Assembly (NCBI GenBank): GCA_015492755.1
Contig: WGEM01000625.1
Span: forward strand, 1-9,471
Source: Gemmatimonadota bacterium
GTDB lineage: Bacteria; Gemmatimonadota; Gemmatimonadetes; Longimicrobiales; Gaopeijiaceae
Direction: 5' to 3'
DNA: 9,471 bases
A program made the translations under genes and the position numbers. Every line of letters begins with the position of its first letter. Within the stretch, counting starts at the first letter, position 1. This document shows positions 1-6,685 of the stretch, piece by piece. The notes under the pieces were generated by a model, which worked only from the letters and a program-made list of their open reading frames with translations, did no database searches and had not been told where the DNA came from.

Positions 1-790
1 CCGCCGCCGGCTCGTCCGGAGCCAGCGCGTCCAGCTCCACGACGGGCTCTTCCGCCGCGGGCTCCTCCGGCGCCAGCGCGTCCAGCTCCACGACGGGCTC
101 TTCCGCCGCGGGCTCCTCCGGCGCCAGCGCCTCCAGCTCGGTGAGGTCCTCTCCGCCGGTGACAGCCTCTTCGAGCGCCGCACCGGAGGCGTCTCCCTCG
201 CTCTGGACCGCGGCACTCGTCGGTGTCCCGCCCTCCTCAACCGCGGGCTCCGCATCGGGGAAGAGCGGCTCATCGGCGGCGGCCACGAAGTCGGGAAGGT
301 CGTCGAGGGCGACGTCACCCGATCCCACATCCGGAGCCTCGGTGTCCGTCTCCGCTTCCGCGGCCTCCCCGTCCTGGGCTGCGATCTCCACCTCCGCATC
401 GGGCGGCACTTCGTAGTCAGGGAGGTCCAGAGGCTCCATCCGTGCCCGGACCTCCTCGGCCTCCTCGGCTCGACCGAGCGCTTCGAGCACCGAGGTCAGC
501 GTGCGGAGCGCTTCCACGTTTTCCGGATCCAGCTCCAGCGCCCGACGGGCCGCCAGCTCCGCTTCCGTGTGTAGCCCCTGCTCGAGGTAGAGGCGCGCCG
601 CCACGACGTGCCCGGGGAGGAACTCCGGGAGCCGGTCGAGTCCGTCCCTCAACAGTTCGAGCGCCTGTTTCGCGTCTCCGGACCGCCGGTATGCATCCGC
701 CAGCGGCGCAAAGACGCGCCCATCAGGATCCCGGTCCGACCAGAAGAGGGACCGGAGCGCGCGAATTTCGGCCTGCAGGGAGTCGGGCAC
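1..790 (-). CDS. TPR protein with acidic repeat-rich linker (3' end outside window)
   Basis: The visible 263 residues begin VPDSLQAEIR. Residues about 24-116 form two to three tetratricopeptide repeats (for example FAPLADAYRRSGDAKQALEL and EAELAARRALELDPENVEAL), a fold that scaffolds protein-protein contacts. Residues about 117-212 are an acidic, proline- and alanine-rich and probably disordered stretch holding the motifs LDLPDY (121-126) and LDDLPDF (162-168). From residue 214 a 17-residue unit, EEPVVELDALAPEEPAA, repeats up to the window edge. No stop codon is reached, so the C-terminus is unknown. I chose GTG at 790 because it opens directly into the first TPR helix. An in-frame GTG at 832 would add 14 residues and has a weak GCAGG just upstream. 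No signal peptide is visible, so the protein is probably cytoplasmic. The specific function is not recognisable. It is divergent from the ppiD-like gene. Confidence 0.85.
   Translation of the reverse strand, partial: MPDSLQAEIRALRSLFWSDRDPDGRVFAPLADAYRRSGDAKQALELLRDGLDRLPEFLPGHVVAARLYLEQGLHTEAELAARRALELDPENVEALRTLTSVLEALGRAEEAEEVRARMEPLDLPDYEVPPDAEVEIAAQDGEAAEAETDTEAPDVGSGDVALDDLPDFVAAADEPLFPDAEPAVEEGGTPTSAAVQSEGDASGAALEEAVTGGEDLTELEALAPEEPAAEEPVVELDALAPEEPAAEEPVVELDALAPDEPAA
2..151 (-). repeat. 51-bp in-frame tandem repeat (17-residue acidic unit)
   Basis: Two complete copies (103-53 and 52-2) and one diverged copy lacking its first residue (151-104) follow each other with an exact 51-bp period. 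They encode (E)EPVVELDALAPEEPAA with few changes: the outermost copy has TELEALAP, and the copy at the edge has APDEP. The period is a multiple of three, so copy-number change keeps the frame. The array probably continues beyond position 1. Confidence 0.9.
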
Positions 791-849
791 GGGAGAATCC
801 GGGAAATGAAGCTGAACGAGGCACCGGTACACGGCCTGCGCGACGCGCC

Positions 850-879
850 AAGATAGGAGGCGCCGCGAAACAGTGTCAA
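850..879 (-). promoter_or_regulatory. Sigma70-type promoter for the leftward TPR gene
   Basis: On the minus strand a perfect -35 box TTGACA (879-874) is followed by an 18-bp spacer and TATCTT (855-850, 4/6 match to TATAAT). The expected transcription start is near 843. That leaves about 53 nt of leader before the chosen GTG at 790, or about 11 nt before the alternative GTG at 832. A consensus -35 box is unlikely by chance in such GC-rich DNA. Confidence 0.65.
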
Positions 880-948
880 CGAACGGGCATGCGCCAGGAA
901 CCCCTGCGAGCCGCCGACGTATGCTCTGTACCAGGCCCTCCGATTCCG

Positions 949-977
949 TTGAGTACGCCTGGGCGAGCCGTTATCGT
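949..977 (+). promoter_or_regulatory. Sigma70-type promoter for the ppiD-like gene
   Basis: TTGAGT (949-954) and TATCGT (972-977) are separated by 17 bp, each matching 4/6 of consensus. The predicted start near 984 gives a leader of about 60 nt before the ATG at 1044. It lies back-to-back with the leftward promoter, with about 70 bp between the two -35 boxes. Confidence 0.45.
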
Positions 978-1043
978 TCCGGGCTCGCAGGGACGGGCGT
1001 CCCCCGGGACCAGCCATACGACGCAGGGAGAAGTCGAGCCACT

Positions 1044-2879
1044 ATGGTCATGCGCAAGCTTCGAGAGGCGACGAAACCGATCATGCTGCTGGCAGCAGCC
1101 GCGTTCGTCGCCCTCATGGTGTTTGAGTGGGGGATGGATATCACCGGCCAGAGTTCCGGCGGCCTGGGTGAGATCGGTCGGGTCAACGGGGAGCCCGTGA
1201 GCTACGATGCCTACATGGCGGCGTACCGGAACCTCTACGACCAGGTTCAACGCACGCAGGAAGCGCCCATCACCTCGCAGCAGAACAAGGAGCTCGAGGA
1301 CGCCGCTTGGGACGAGGTCGTGAACCAGATCCTCATCCGTCAGGAGCTGCGGCGACGCGGCATCGGTGTGACCGACGAGGAGATCCGGCAGGCCGCGCAG
1401 CTCAGCCCGCCGGCGGACCTGCGTCCGCAGTTCACCAACGAGCAGGGTCAGTTCGACCTCGCCGCATATCAGCAGTTCCTGGCCAGCCTCCCGCAGGATC
1501 AGCTCCTGCTCCTGGAGGCGTACTACCGTGACGTCATCCCGCGCGGGAAGCTGCTGCGCCAGGTGTCCACGGGTATGTACCCCACCGACGCCGAGCTCTG
1601 GCGGATGTACCGCGACCAGCACGACCAGGTGTGGATCCGGTACATCGCCCTCGACCCGGCCACCCGCTATCCGGACGACGAATTCGAGGTCACGGACGAA
1701 GAGATCGAGGCCTACTACGAGGCGAACAAGGAAGAGTTCGCCATTCCGGCCCGCGCTACCGTGAAGGTGGTGGTGCTGGACAAGACGCCCACGCCGGAAG
1801 ACACGGCAGCGATGCGGACCCGCGCCATGGAGATCCGGCAGCGTCTCGTGGAGGGAGAGGACTTCGCCGAGCTGGCGCGGACGGAGTCCGCGGACGACGC
1901 GACGGCCCAGCAGGGCGGCGAGCTGGGCGTCTTCCGCAAGGGACAGATGGTGGCGGAGTTCGACAGCGCCGTCTTCCGCAGCCGGCCCGGCGAGATCGTC
2001 GGCCCCGTGCGTACCGCATTCGGCTACCACGTCATCGAAGTGGAGCAGCGCTGGGGCCAGGACAGCGCGCAGGCCCGGCACATCCTCATTCCGTTCCAAC
2101 GCACGGACGACAGCGAGATCGAGCTGCTCACCATGGCCGACTCGCTGGAGGATCTGTCCGAACAACTCACGCTGGAAGACGCCGCATCGACGGTGGGCCT
2201 CAGCGCCACCACGGTTCAGCTTTCGGAGAACTTCCCCTTCATTCAGGGCGCCGGGCAGATCACCGAAGGCGTCGACTGGGTGTTCGAGGAGGCCGAGCCG
2301 GGCGACGTGAGTCCCGTGTTCGAGACGGACCAGGCCTTCTATGTCCTCGAACTGGTGGACAAGCAGCCTGCGGGGTATCTCCCGCTGGAAGACGCGCGCC
2401 CGGCCATCGAGGCCACACTCCGCTTCCAGAAGAAGATGGAGCAGGCCGTGGAAGAGGGAGAGCAGATCCTGGCCCGGATCCGGCAGGGCGAGTCGCTGGA
2501 GTCCATCGCCGACGAGCTCGGCCTTCAGATCCGCGAGGCGGGTCCCTTCACCCGGAACGACTTCGTCCCCGGAATCGGTCGCCACAACGCGGCCATCGGC
2601 GCCGCGTTCGGCCTGCGTCCCGGAGAAATCAGCGACGTGGTCACCACGACGGACAACGCGTTCATCCTCGAGCAGATCGCGTTCGAGAAGGCCGACTCCG
2701 CCGCCTGGCTGAGCCAGAAGCTGGAGCAGCGCCAGCAGGTGATCGCGGCGCTGCAGCAGCAGCGGCTCCAGGAGTGGATCGAGGCGCTCCGCGCCTCCGC
2801 GCGGATCGTGGACCGGCGGGCCGAGGTCCTTCAGCCGGCAGACGAGTCGGACGTCCCGCAGCTTCCGAGGGTCTTCTAG
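1044..2879 (+). CDS. PpiD/SurA-like peptidyl-prolyl isomerase and periplasmic chaperone
   Basis: The protein has 611 residues, close to E. coli PpiD (623). The N-terminus is a short cytoplasmic basic stretch and a single membrane anchor (residues about 13-30). A SurA_N-like helical domain follows (about 40-190), then a clear parvulin module (about 236-333) with GGELGVFRKGQMVAEFD and PGEIVGPVRTAFGYHVIEV. Two further parvulin-like modules (about 344-437 and 463-547) keep the pattern only loosely. The helical C-terminus resembles that of PpiD. The family is anchored in the inner membrane and helps newly exported outer-membrane proteins fold in the periplasm. The ATG at 1044 was chosen because it sits just before the basic-hydrophobic anchor and has AGGGAG about 13 nt upstream; an in-frame ATG at 1050 is possible. 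The open frame extends upstream to 873, but those residues are not family-like. Whether the isomerase site is active is uncertain, because E. coli PpiD has little activity. Confidence 0.9.
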   Translation: MVMRKLREATKPIMLLAAAAFVALMVFEWGMDITGQSSGGLGEIGRVNGEPVSYDAYMAAYRNLYDQVQRTQEAPITSQQNKELEDAAWDEVVNQILIRQELRRRGIGVTDEEIRQAAQLSPPADLRPQFTNEQGQFDLAAYQQFLASLPQDQLLLLEAYYRDVIPRGKLLRQVSTGMYPTDAELWRMYRDQHDQVWIRYIALDPATRYPDDEFEVTDEEIEAYYEANKEEFAIPARATVKVVVLDKTPTPEDTAAMRTRAMEIRQRLVEGEDFAELARTESADDATAQQGGELGVFRKGQMVAEFDSAVFRSRPGEIVGPVRTAFGYHVIEVEQRWGQDSAQARHILIPFQRTDDSEIELLTMADSLEDLSEQLTLEDAASTVGLSATTVQLSENFPFIQGAGQITEGVDWVFEEAEPGDVSPVFETDQAFYVLELVDKQPAGYLPLEDARPAIEATLRFQKKMEQAVEEGEQILARIRQGESLESIADELGLQIREAGPFTRNDFVPGIGRHNAAIGAAFGLRPGEISDVVTTTDNAFILEQIAFEKADSAAWLSQKLEQRQQVIAALQQQRLQEWIEALRASARIVDRRAEVLQPADESDVPQLPRVF

Positions 2880-2919
2880 GAGCCTGTCCGGGAAAGGCAG
2901 CCCCGGCTCCGAACGGCCG

Positions 2920-2952
2920 ACGGGCCGGGTCGCGTGATGCGACCCGGCCCGT
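2920..2952 (+). terminator. Strong hairpin terminator between convergent genes
   Basis: A perfect 14-bp inverted repeat (2920-2933 and 2939-2952, left arm ACGGGCCGGGTCGC) encloses the 5-nt loop GTGAT. On the plus strand it is followed by TTCCTTA, and it lies 40 nt after the ppiD-like stop. On the minus strand it lies 42 nt beyond the tatA stop but lacks a good U tract there. It probably ends the plus transcript and also slows the opposing one. Confidence 0.8.
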
Positions 2953-2994
2953 TTCCTTAGCGCACGTCCTGCCGGACGACCGCCAGGGCGTGTC

Positions 2995-3279
2995 TCAGGC
3001 GTCGCTCAGGCTCTTCGGCTCCCCTCCGTCGTCCTCCCCTGCGCGCTCCGTCGTACGCTCCTCCCCTCCGGCCACAGCAGGTGGCGGCGAGGCGGAGCGG
3101 TGGATCTGAGGCTCAGGGACCTTCAGCTCGTGTTCGATCTCCCGGACCGAACTCTTGAACTCCCGGATACCCTTCCCGAGTGAGGCTCCAATCTCAGGGA
3201 GTCGCTTCGCGCCAAAGAGCAAGAGCACGATGAGGAAGACGAAGATCATCTCCCCCATGCCAAAGCTTCCGAAACCCAT
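2995..3279 (-). CDS. tatA: Sec-independent translocase subunit TatA/TatE family
   Basis: The 94-residue protein shows the complete TatA signature. A short Gly/Phe-rich periplasmic N-terminus (GFGSFGMGE) is followed by a transmembrane helix (about 10-22), the FG hinge (22-23), an amphipathic helix with AKRLPEIGASLGKGIREFK (24-42), and a polar charged tail (50-94). TatA oligomers form the pore-like assembly that moves folded twin-arginine substrates across the inner membrane with TatC. The ATG at 3279 was chosen because GGAGG lies 9 nt upstream and family homology begins there; the open frame extends 15 further codons with no family resemblance. It is the last gene of the minus-strand run, 53 nt after the DUF4321 gene. 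No tatC or tatB is in the window. TatB is a less likely reading because LLLFGAKRLPEIG is typical of TatA. Confidence 0.93.
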   Translation of the reverse strand: MGFGSFGMGEMIFVFLIVLLLFGAKRLPEIGASLGKGIREFKSSVREIEHELKVPEPQIHRSASPPPAVAGGEERTTERAGEDDGGEPKSLSDA

Positions 3280-3283
3280 CGTT

Positions 3284-3294
3284 CCAATCCTCCG
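3284..3294 (-). promoter_or_regulatory. Ribosome binding site that fixes the tatA start
   Basis: On the minus strand CGGAGGATTGG places GGAGG 9 nt before the ATG at 3279. This supports that start over the longer open frame that begins at 3324. Confidence 0.6.
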
Positions 3295-3332
3295 TCCGGG
3301 CGCCGTACCCGGATCATGATGCACCTACCGGA

Positions 3333-3611
3333 TCAGATCCAGGACCGCATGATCAAGGCGACGATCCCGATTCCCACCAGTGTCAACACATTGAGGGTAA
3401 CAGAGAGCGGCCCCAAGGTGAATGCCACCGCCACCAGATCCACGGAGAGCGGACCTACCGAAGCCCGGACCGACGTGGTGAGAAAATCACGCGCCGCGCT
3501 GTCCGGAAGGAACCACTCCGCGAGCTTGGTGAGGAGACCGCCCAGAAAGGCGCCCAACACCAGGGTCCACACGAAGCGGATGACGCTGCGACGGCGCGTG
3601 TCCACCAGCAT
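3333..3611 (-). CDS. DUF4321-type small membrane protein
   Basis: The 92-residue protein has two hydrophobic helices (about 12-32 and 70-88). Between them is a moderately hydrophobic stretch, GPLSVDLVAVAFTLGPLS (53-70). The pattern FVWTLVLGAFLGGLL at the start and a DL-x(6)-TLG-x(5)-LN segment near the end match my memory of the DUF4321 family, whose function is unknown. The start at 3611 is 8 nt after the prenyl synthase stop (3620). The TAG stop itself forms part of a GGGGG-rich Shine-Dalgarno, so translation of the two is probably coupled. The position between a prenyl synthase and tatA points to an inner-membrane role, but no specific job can be assigned. Confidence 0.8.
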   Translation of the reverse strand: MLVDTRRRSVIRFVWTLVLGAFLGGLLTKLAEWFLPDSAARDFLTTSVRASVGPLSVDLVAVAFTLGPLSVTLNVLTLVGIGIVALIMRSWI

Positions 3612-3614
3612 ACG

Positions 3615-3622
3615 TCCCCCTA
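3615..3622 (-). promoter_or_regulatory. Shine-Dalgarno overlapping the upstream stop codon
   Basis: On the minus strand TAGGGGGA precedes the DUF4321 ATG (3611) by 3 nt. Its TAG is the stop codon of the prenyl synthase gene. A ribosome finishing the synthase therefore sits on the next start signal, which is a hallmark of translational coupling. Confidence 0.5.
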
Positions 3623-4642
3623 CCTCTGCCGTCTCACGGCGTAGGCCACCGCCTCCCGCAGCGCCTCCACCGGACCGCCATCGCCCAATCCCGCCAGCGC
3701 GTCGACGGCCCGCTGAGCGTAGGTTTCGGCCTGGCGTCGCGCGTAATCGAGGCCGCCACGCTGGGCCACGATCTCGATGATGCGGGCGATCTCGGCATCC
3801 GACGGATCAACCCGTGTGAAGAAGGAGCGGATCTCCTGCTCCTCTGCCTCACTGGCGGCAGCCAGCGCCCCCACCAGGGGCAGCGTCACCTTTCGCTCGC
3901 GAAGATCGTGTCCGGTGGGCTTGCCCGTCGTGGCTTCCGTACCGGTGTAGTCCAGCAGGTCGTCGGCGATCTGAAACGCCATCCCCAGGTTGTGCCCGTA
4001 GGACGCCAGGGCCTCCCGGTGGCGGGGATTGCCGGCAAGCGCGCCCATTTCACATGACGCGGACATCAGGGAAGCCGTCTTCGCGGCGATGAGCCGGTAG
4101 TAATCTTCCTCGGTGAAGTCGAGCGCGTCGTACGACGTGAGCTGACGCATCTCACCCACCGACATCTCGTTGGCGGCCCGAGCCAGCACCGCCAGCGCCT
4201 CCAGTTGCCCACGCTCGGCGAGTTCGGTGACCCCTCGGGAATAGAGGTAGTCCCCCATGATGATGGCCACCTGGTGGGTCCAGAGGGCATTCACCGTGGG
4301 AAGCCCGCGCCGGAGCACCGAGTGGTCCACCGCGTCATCGTGAACCAGCGTCGCCAGGTGGACGAGTTCCACCACCGCGGCCAGCGTCACCGCCAGGGCA
4401 CCCGGCGTCGCGTCCACTCGGCTGGAGAGGAGGAGGAGCGTCGGCCGAAAGAGCTTGCCTTGCATGAAGAGGAGGTGGTCGTTGACCTCCTCGATCATGT
4501 GGAAGTCCGAGAGGACGATGCGCCGCAGCTCCGCGGCCACACGGTCCAGGTCCTCACGCACCGGCCCCTGGATGGAGGCGAGGTCCACCGTCGGTTCCGT
4601 GAACGCCGGGGGTCGAAGGTCCTGCCCGGTGGCGTCGGCCAT
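3620..4642 (-). CDS. All-trans polyprenyl diphosphate synthase
   Basis: The 340-residue protein has the expected length and all landmarks of the trans-isoprenyl diphosphate synthase family. These are GKLFRP (62-67), the first Asp-rich motif HDDAVD (DDxxD at 102-106) followed by RRGLPTVNALW, KT at 188-189, the second Asp-rich motif ADDLLD (227-231), and GKPTGHDLRERKVTLP (240-255). It adds isopentenyl diphosphate units to an allylic primer using Mg ions held by the two Asp motifs. Ala-97, five residues before the first motif, replaces the bulky residue seen in short-chain enzymes. The product is therefore probably long (about C35-C45), as used for the menaquinone or ubiquinone side chain. The exact length and a name such as ispB or hepT cannot be fixed from sequence. 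Its ATG directly abuts the TAG of the preceding TPR gene and lacks an obvious own Shine-Dalgarno, so coupling is likely. Confidence 0.93.
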   Translation of the reverse strand: MADATGQDLRPPAFTEPTVDLASIQGPVREDLDRVAAELRRIVLSDFHMIEEVNDHLLFMQGKLFRPTLLLLSSRVDATPGALAVTLAAVVELVHLATLVHDDAVDHSVLRRGLPTVNALWTHQVAIIMGDYLYSRGVTELAERGQLEALAVLARAANEMSVGEMRQLTSYDALDFTEEDYYRLIAAKTASLMSASCEMGALAGNPRHREALASYGHNLGMAFQIADDLLDYTGTEATTGKPTGHDLRERKVTLPLVGALAAASEAEEQEIRSFFTRVDPSDAEIARIIEIVAQRGGLDYARRQAETYAQRAVDALAGLGDGGPVEALREAVAYAVRRQR

Positions 4643-6685
4643 CTACGGCTGCCGGAGCCGACGCAACCGTTCGGTCACGTCCGCGAAGTTGATGTCGAGG
4701 GCGAAGACCTTGTCGTAGAAGCGGAGCGCCTCGTCGGTGTTCCCCAGATCCTCGTGCGCCCGGGCCAGGTAGTAGTAGATCCCCACAAGATCGTCCTCGA
4801 TGTCGTAGTCCACCTCCAGCGCGCGACTGAGGGTGTTGAGGGCGGCCGTGGTCTCGCCCATCTCCATGAAGGTCTGGCCGAGCATCTCGTAGGTGGGCAG
4901 GTGGTTCGCCGATGCCCGCAACGCCGCCTGGAACTCCTCCACCGCCTCGTCCAGAAGGCCCATCTCCTTGTATGCGGTTCCCAGGTCGTAGTGGGCCTTG
5001 ACGTCGTCGGCGTCGAGGTTCTCGGACACCTTCTGCTTGAACTGCGAGAGCATCTTGGCGAAGTCCGCTTCCTCGTCACCGGAGGGCTCTTCGTAGGCCA
5101 CCTTGAACCGGGTGGTCTTCTCCTCCTCGTCGCCGAGGATCAGCGAGCCCAGATCCACGTACTCTTCGTGTGCCGCCACCTCCCGAACGGGCACCGCGGC
5201 TCCCCCACGTGCCAGCGCCTCCTTCGCCTCCTCATTGCCCGGGTCCGCCTCCAGCACCTGCTGGTAGGCGGCCTGCGCACGAGCCGCCTCTCCCGCGGCC
5301 TCCAGCGTGCGGGCCAGTCCCAGGTACGCCTCGGCCAGGAGGGCGTCGTCTCCCTCGGCGTACGCCAGCTCCACGAATCGCTGGTGGAGCGTCACGTCAT
5401 CGGGCGACTCCTGGATACGCGCGCGCACGTCGGCGATGGAGAGGTCTTCCTCCTCGTCGGCCGCCGCCTCCTCCACCGCGGCCTCCAGCGCATCCTGCGA
5501 CGGAGCCGCCGGTGCCTCGGCGGCTTCCGCACCCATGTCCATGGGGGACGGGACCTCGTCTTCCGCCTCCGCCGCCACCGGGCCCGCGTCGACCTCCGAC
5601 TCGTCGTCCCACCCGAACGTGGGGAGCTCCACGTCCTCCTCCTCGCCCCCTTCAGCCTCCTCCTCGCCCACCTCAAAGGTGGGAAGTTCCATGGCCTCCT
5701 CCTCGCCCCCTTCAGCCTCCTCCTCGCCCACCTCGAAGGTGGGGAGCTCCAGGGCCTCTTCCGCACCTTCCTCCGGCGTTTCCTCGCCCAGATCGAAGGT
5801 GGGAAGTTCCATGGCCTCCTCCTCACCTCCCTCCGGCGTCTCCTCGCCCAGATCGAAGGTGGGGAGCTCCATGGCGTCCTCGGCGGCGGCTTCCTCCACC
5901 GCCCCCTCCAGGGCCTCGTCCGCTGGCGTCGCGATCTCGAACCCCGCGAGGCCCGCGTCCACCTCGGCGGGTTCGTCGGCCGTCCCGCTTACGCCGGCGT
6001 CCGGTGTCACGTCACCGAACGTGGCGAGATAATCGTCCTCAGGCGCCCCTCCGACGGGCGCTCCCGTCTCCATGTCCAGATCAGCGTCGGGCTTCAGCTC
6101 CCGGATCTTCGCCTCCACCTCAGCCGCCTCGGGTCTGCCCTTGGTGACGAGGTGGCGATACGCCACCGTGAGCTGCTCCACCGCCTCGTCCACGCGGCCG
6201 TGCGAGGCCATCTGCTCGGCCACCATGATCCGCGTGTCGGTCTCGTCGGGCGCCAGGTCACAGAACTCGATGAGCGCGCGGAACGCCTCGTCCAGGTCAC
6301 CCGCCTGCTGCATGCGCTCGGCGTACGTGAGGAAGTTGGTGCGGGCGTCGGGGATGAATCCCTGCTCGGCCCGAATCTGTCCCATCCGGAGGTAGGCCTG
6401 ATGGCGGTCAGGCACGTTGCGGATGATCTTCTTACAGACGGCGATGGCGTTGTTGGGCAGGAAGGCTTCAAGGTAGAGATCCACCGCCTTCTCGTAGTGC
6501 TCCACCGCCGCATCCAGGTCACCCGCCCGCACGAAGAGGTCACCGACACGGTTGTAGAGGCCGATGTCGGGCTGATCCTCCTCCTGGAGGATCTCGATGG
6601 CCTTCTTGTACTGCTCCAGCGCCTTGTGCCACTCCTCTTTCTGCTCGTGGCGTCGGGCCTGCTCCTTGAGCGCTTCGATGCTCAT
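4643..6685 (-). CDS. Large two-lobed TPR protein with ELPTF repeat linker
   Basis: The 680-residue protein has no signal peptide or membrane segment. The N-terminal lobe (about 2-200) is a TPR array (IGLYNRVGDLFVRAGDLDAA; AYLRMGQIRAEQGFIPDA). The middle (about 205-415) is strongly acidic and probably disordered, with four 20-residue repeats at 271-350 and a fifth partial copy at 351-357. The C-terminal lobe (about 420-675) has further TPRs, including DDVKAHYDLGTAYKEMGLLDEA and AHEDLGNTDEALRFYDKVF. From memory, similar C-terminal modules occur in long TPR proteins of deltaproteobacteria, but no function follows from that. The layout suggests a cytoplasmic scaffold with two binding lobes on a flexible acidic tether. 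Its ATG overlaps the formimidoyltransferase stop by four bases (ATGA), and its stop touches the prenyl synthase start, so the three proteins are probably made together. A FimV-like role is possible but unsupported. Confidence 0.88.
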   Translation of the reverse strand: MSIEALKEQARRHEQKEEWHKALEQYKKAIEILQEEDQPDIGLYNRVGDLFVRAGDLDAAVEHYEKAVDLYLEAFLPNNAIAVCKKIIRNVPDRHQAYLRMGQIRAEQGFIPDARTNFLTYAERMQQAGDLDEAFRALIEFCDLAPDETDTRIMVAEQMASHGRVDEAVEQLTVAYRHLVTKGRPEAAEVEAKIRELKPDADLDMETGAPVGGAPEDDYLATFGDVTPDAGVSGTADEPAEVDAGLAGFEIATPADEALEGAVEEAAAEDAMELPTFDLGEETPEGGEEEAMELPTFDLGEETPEEGAEEALELPTFEVGEEEAEGGEEEAMELPTFEVGEEEAEGGEEEDVELPTFGWDDESEVDAGPVAAEAEDEVPSPMDMGAEAAEAPAAPSQDALEAAVEEAAADEEEDLSIADVRARIQESPDDVTLHQRFVELAYAEGDDALLAEAYLGLARTLEAAGEAARAQAAYQQVLEADPGNEEAKEALARGGAAVPVREVAAHEEYVDLGSLILGDEEEKTTRFKVAYEEPSGDEEADFAKMLSQFKQKVSENLDADDVKAHYDLGTAYKEMGLLDEAVEEFQAALRASANHLPTYEMLGQTFMEMGETTAALNTLSRALEVDYDIEDDLVGIYYYLARAHEDLGNTDEALRFYDKVFALDINFADVTERLRRLRQP
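5615..5875 (-). repeat. 60-bp in-frame tandem repeat (20-residue ELPTF unit)
   Basis: Four full copies with an exact 60-bp period (5875-5636) and a truncated fifth (5635-5615) encode units starting A-M/L-ELPTF. Copies 1 and 2 read ELPTFDLGEETPE; copies 3 and 4 read ELPTFEVGEEEAE. Third-position changes are scattered through the copies. The pairing suggests two-step expansion. The fifth partial copy starts DVELPTFGWD and then leaves the pattern. Confidence 0.92.

Noticed and set aside
2..151. Short repeats considered as a CRISPR array
   Set aside because: The copies abut with no spacers, keep the reading frame and encode an acidic peptide unit.
223..1200. A 325-residue plus-strand frame across the left TPR gene and the divergent promoters
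   Set aside because: It is Pro/Arg-rich translation of the complement of the acidic repeats and ends inside the true chaperone gene in another frame.
876..2585. A 569-residue open frame on the minus strand
   Set aside because: It is antisense to the ppiD-like gene and shows no domain. Its length reflects the scarcity of stop codons in GC-rich DNA.
1631..3109. A 492-residue plus-strand frame overlapping the ppiD-like gene
   Set aside because: It is Arg/Gly-rich out-of-frame reading of the chaperone gene that also crosses the terminator and runs into tatA on the opposite strand.
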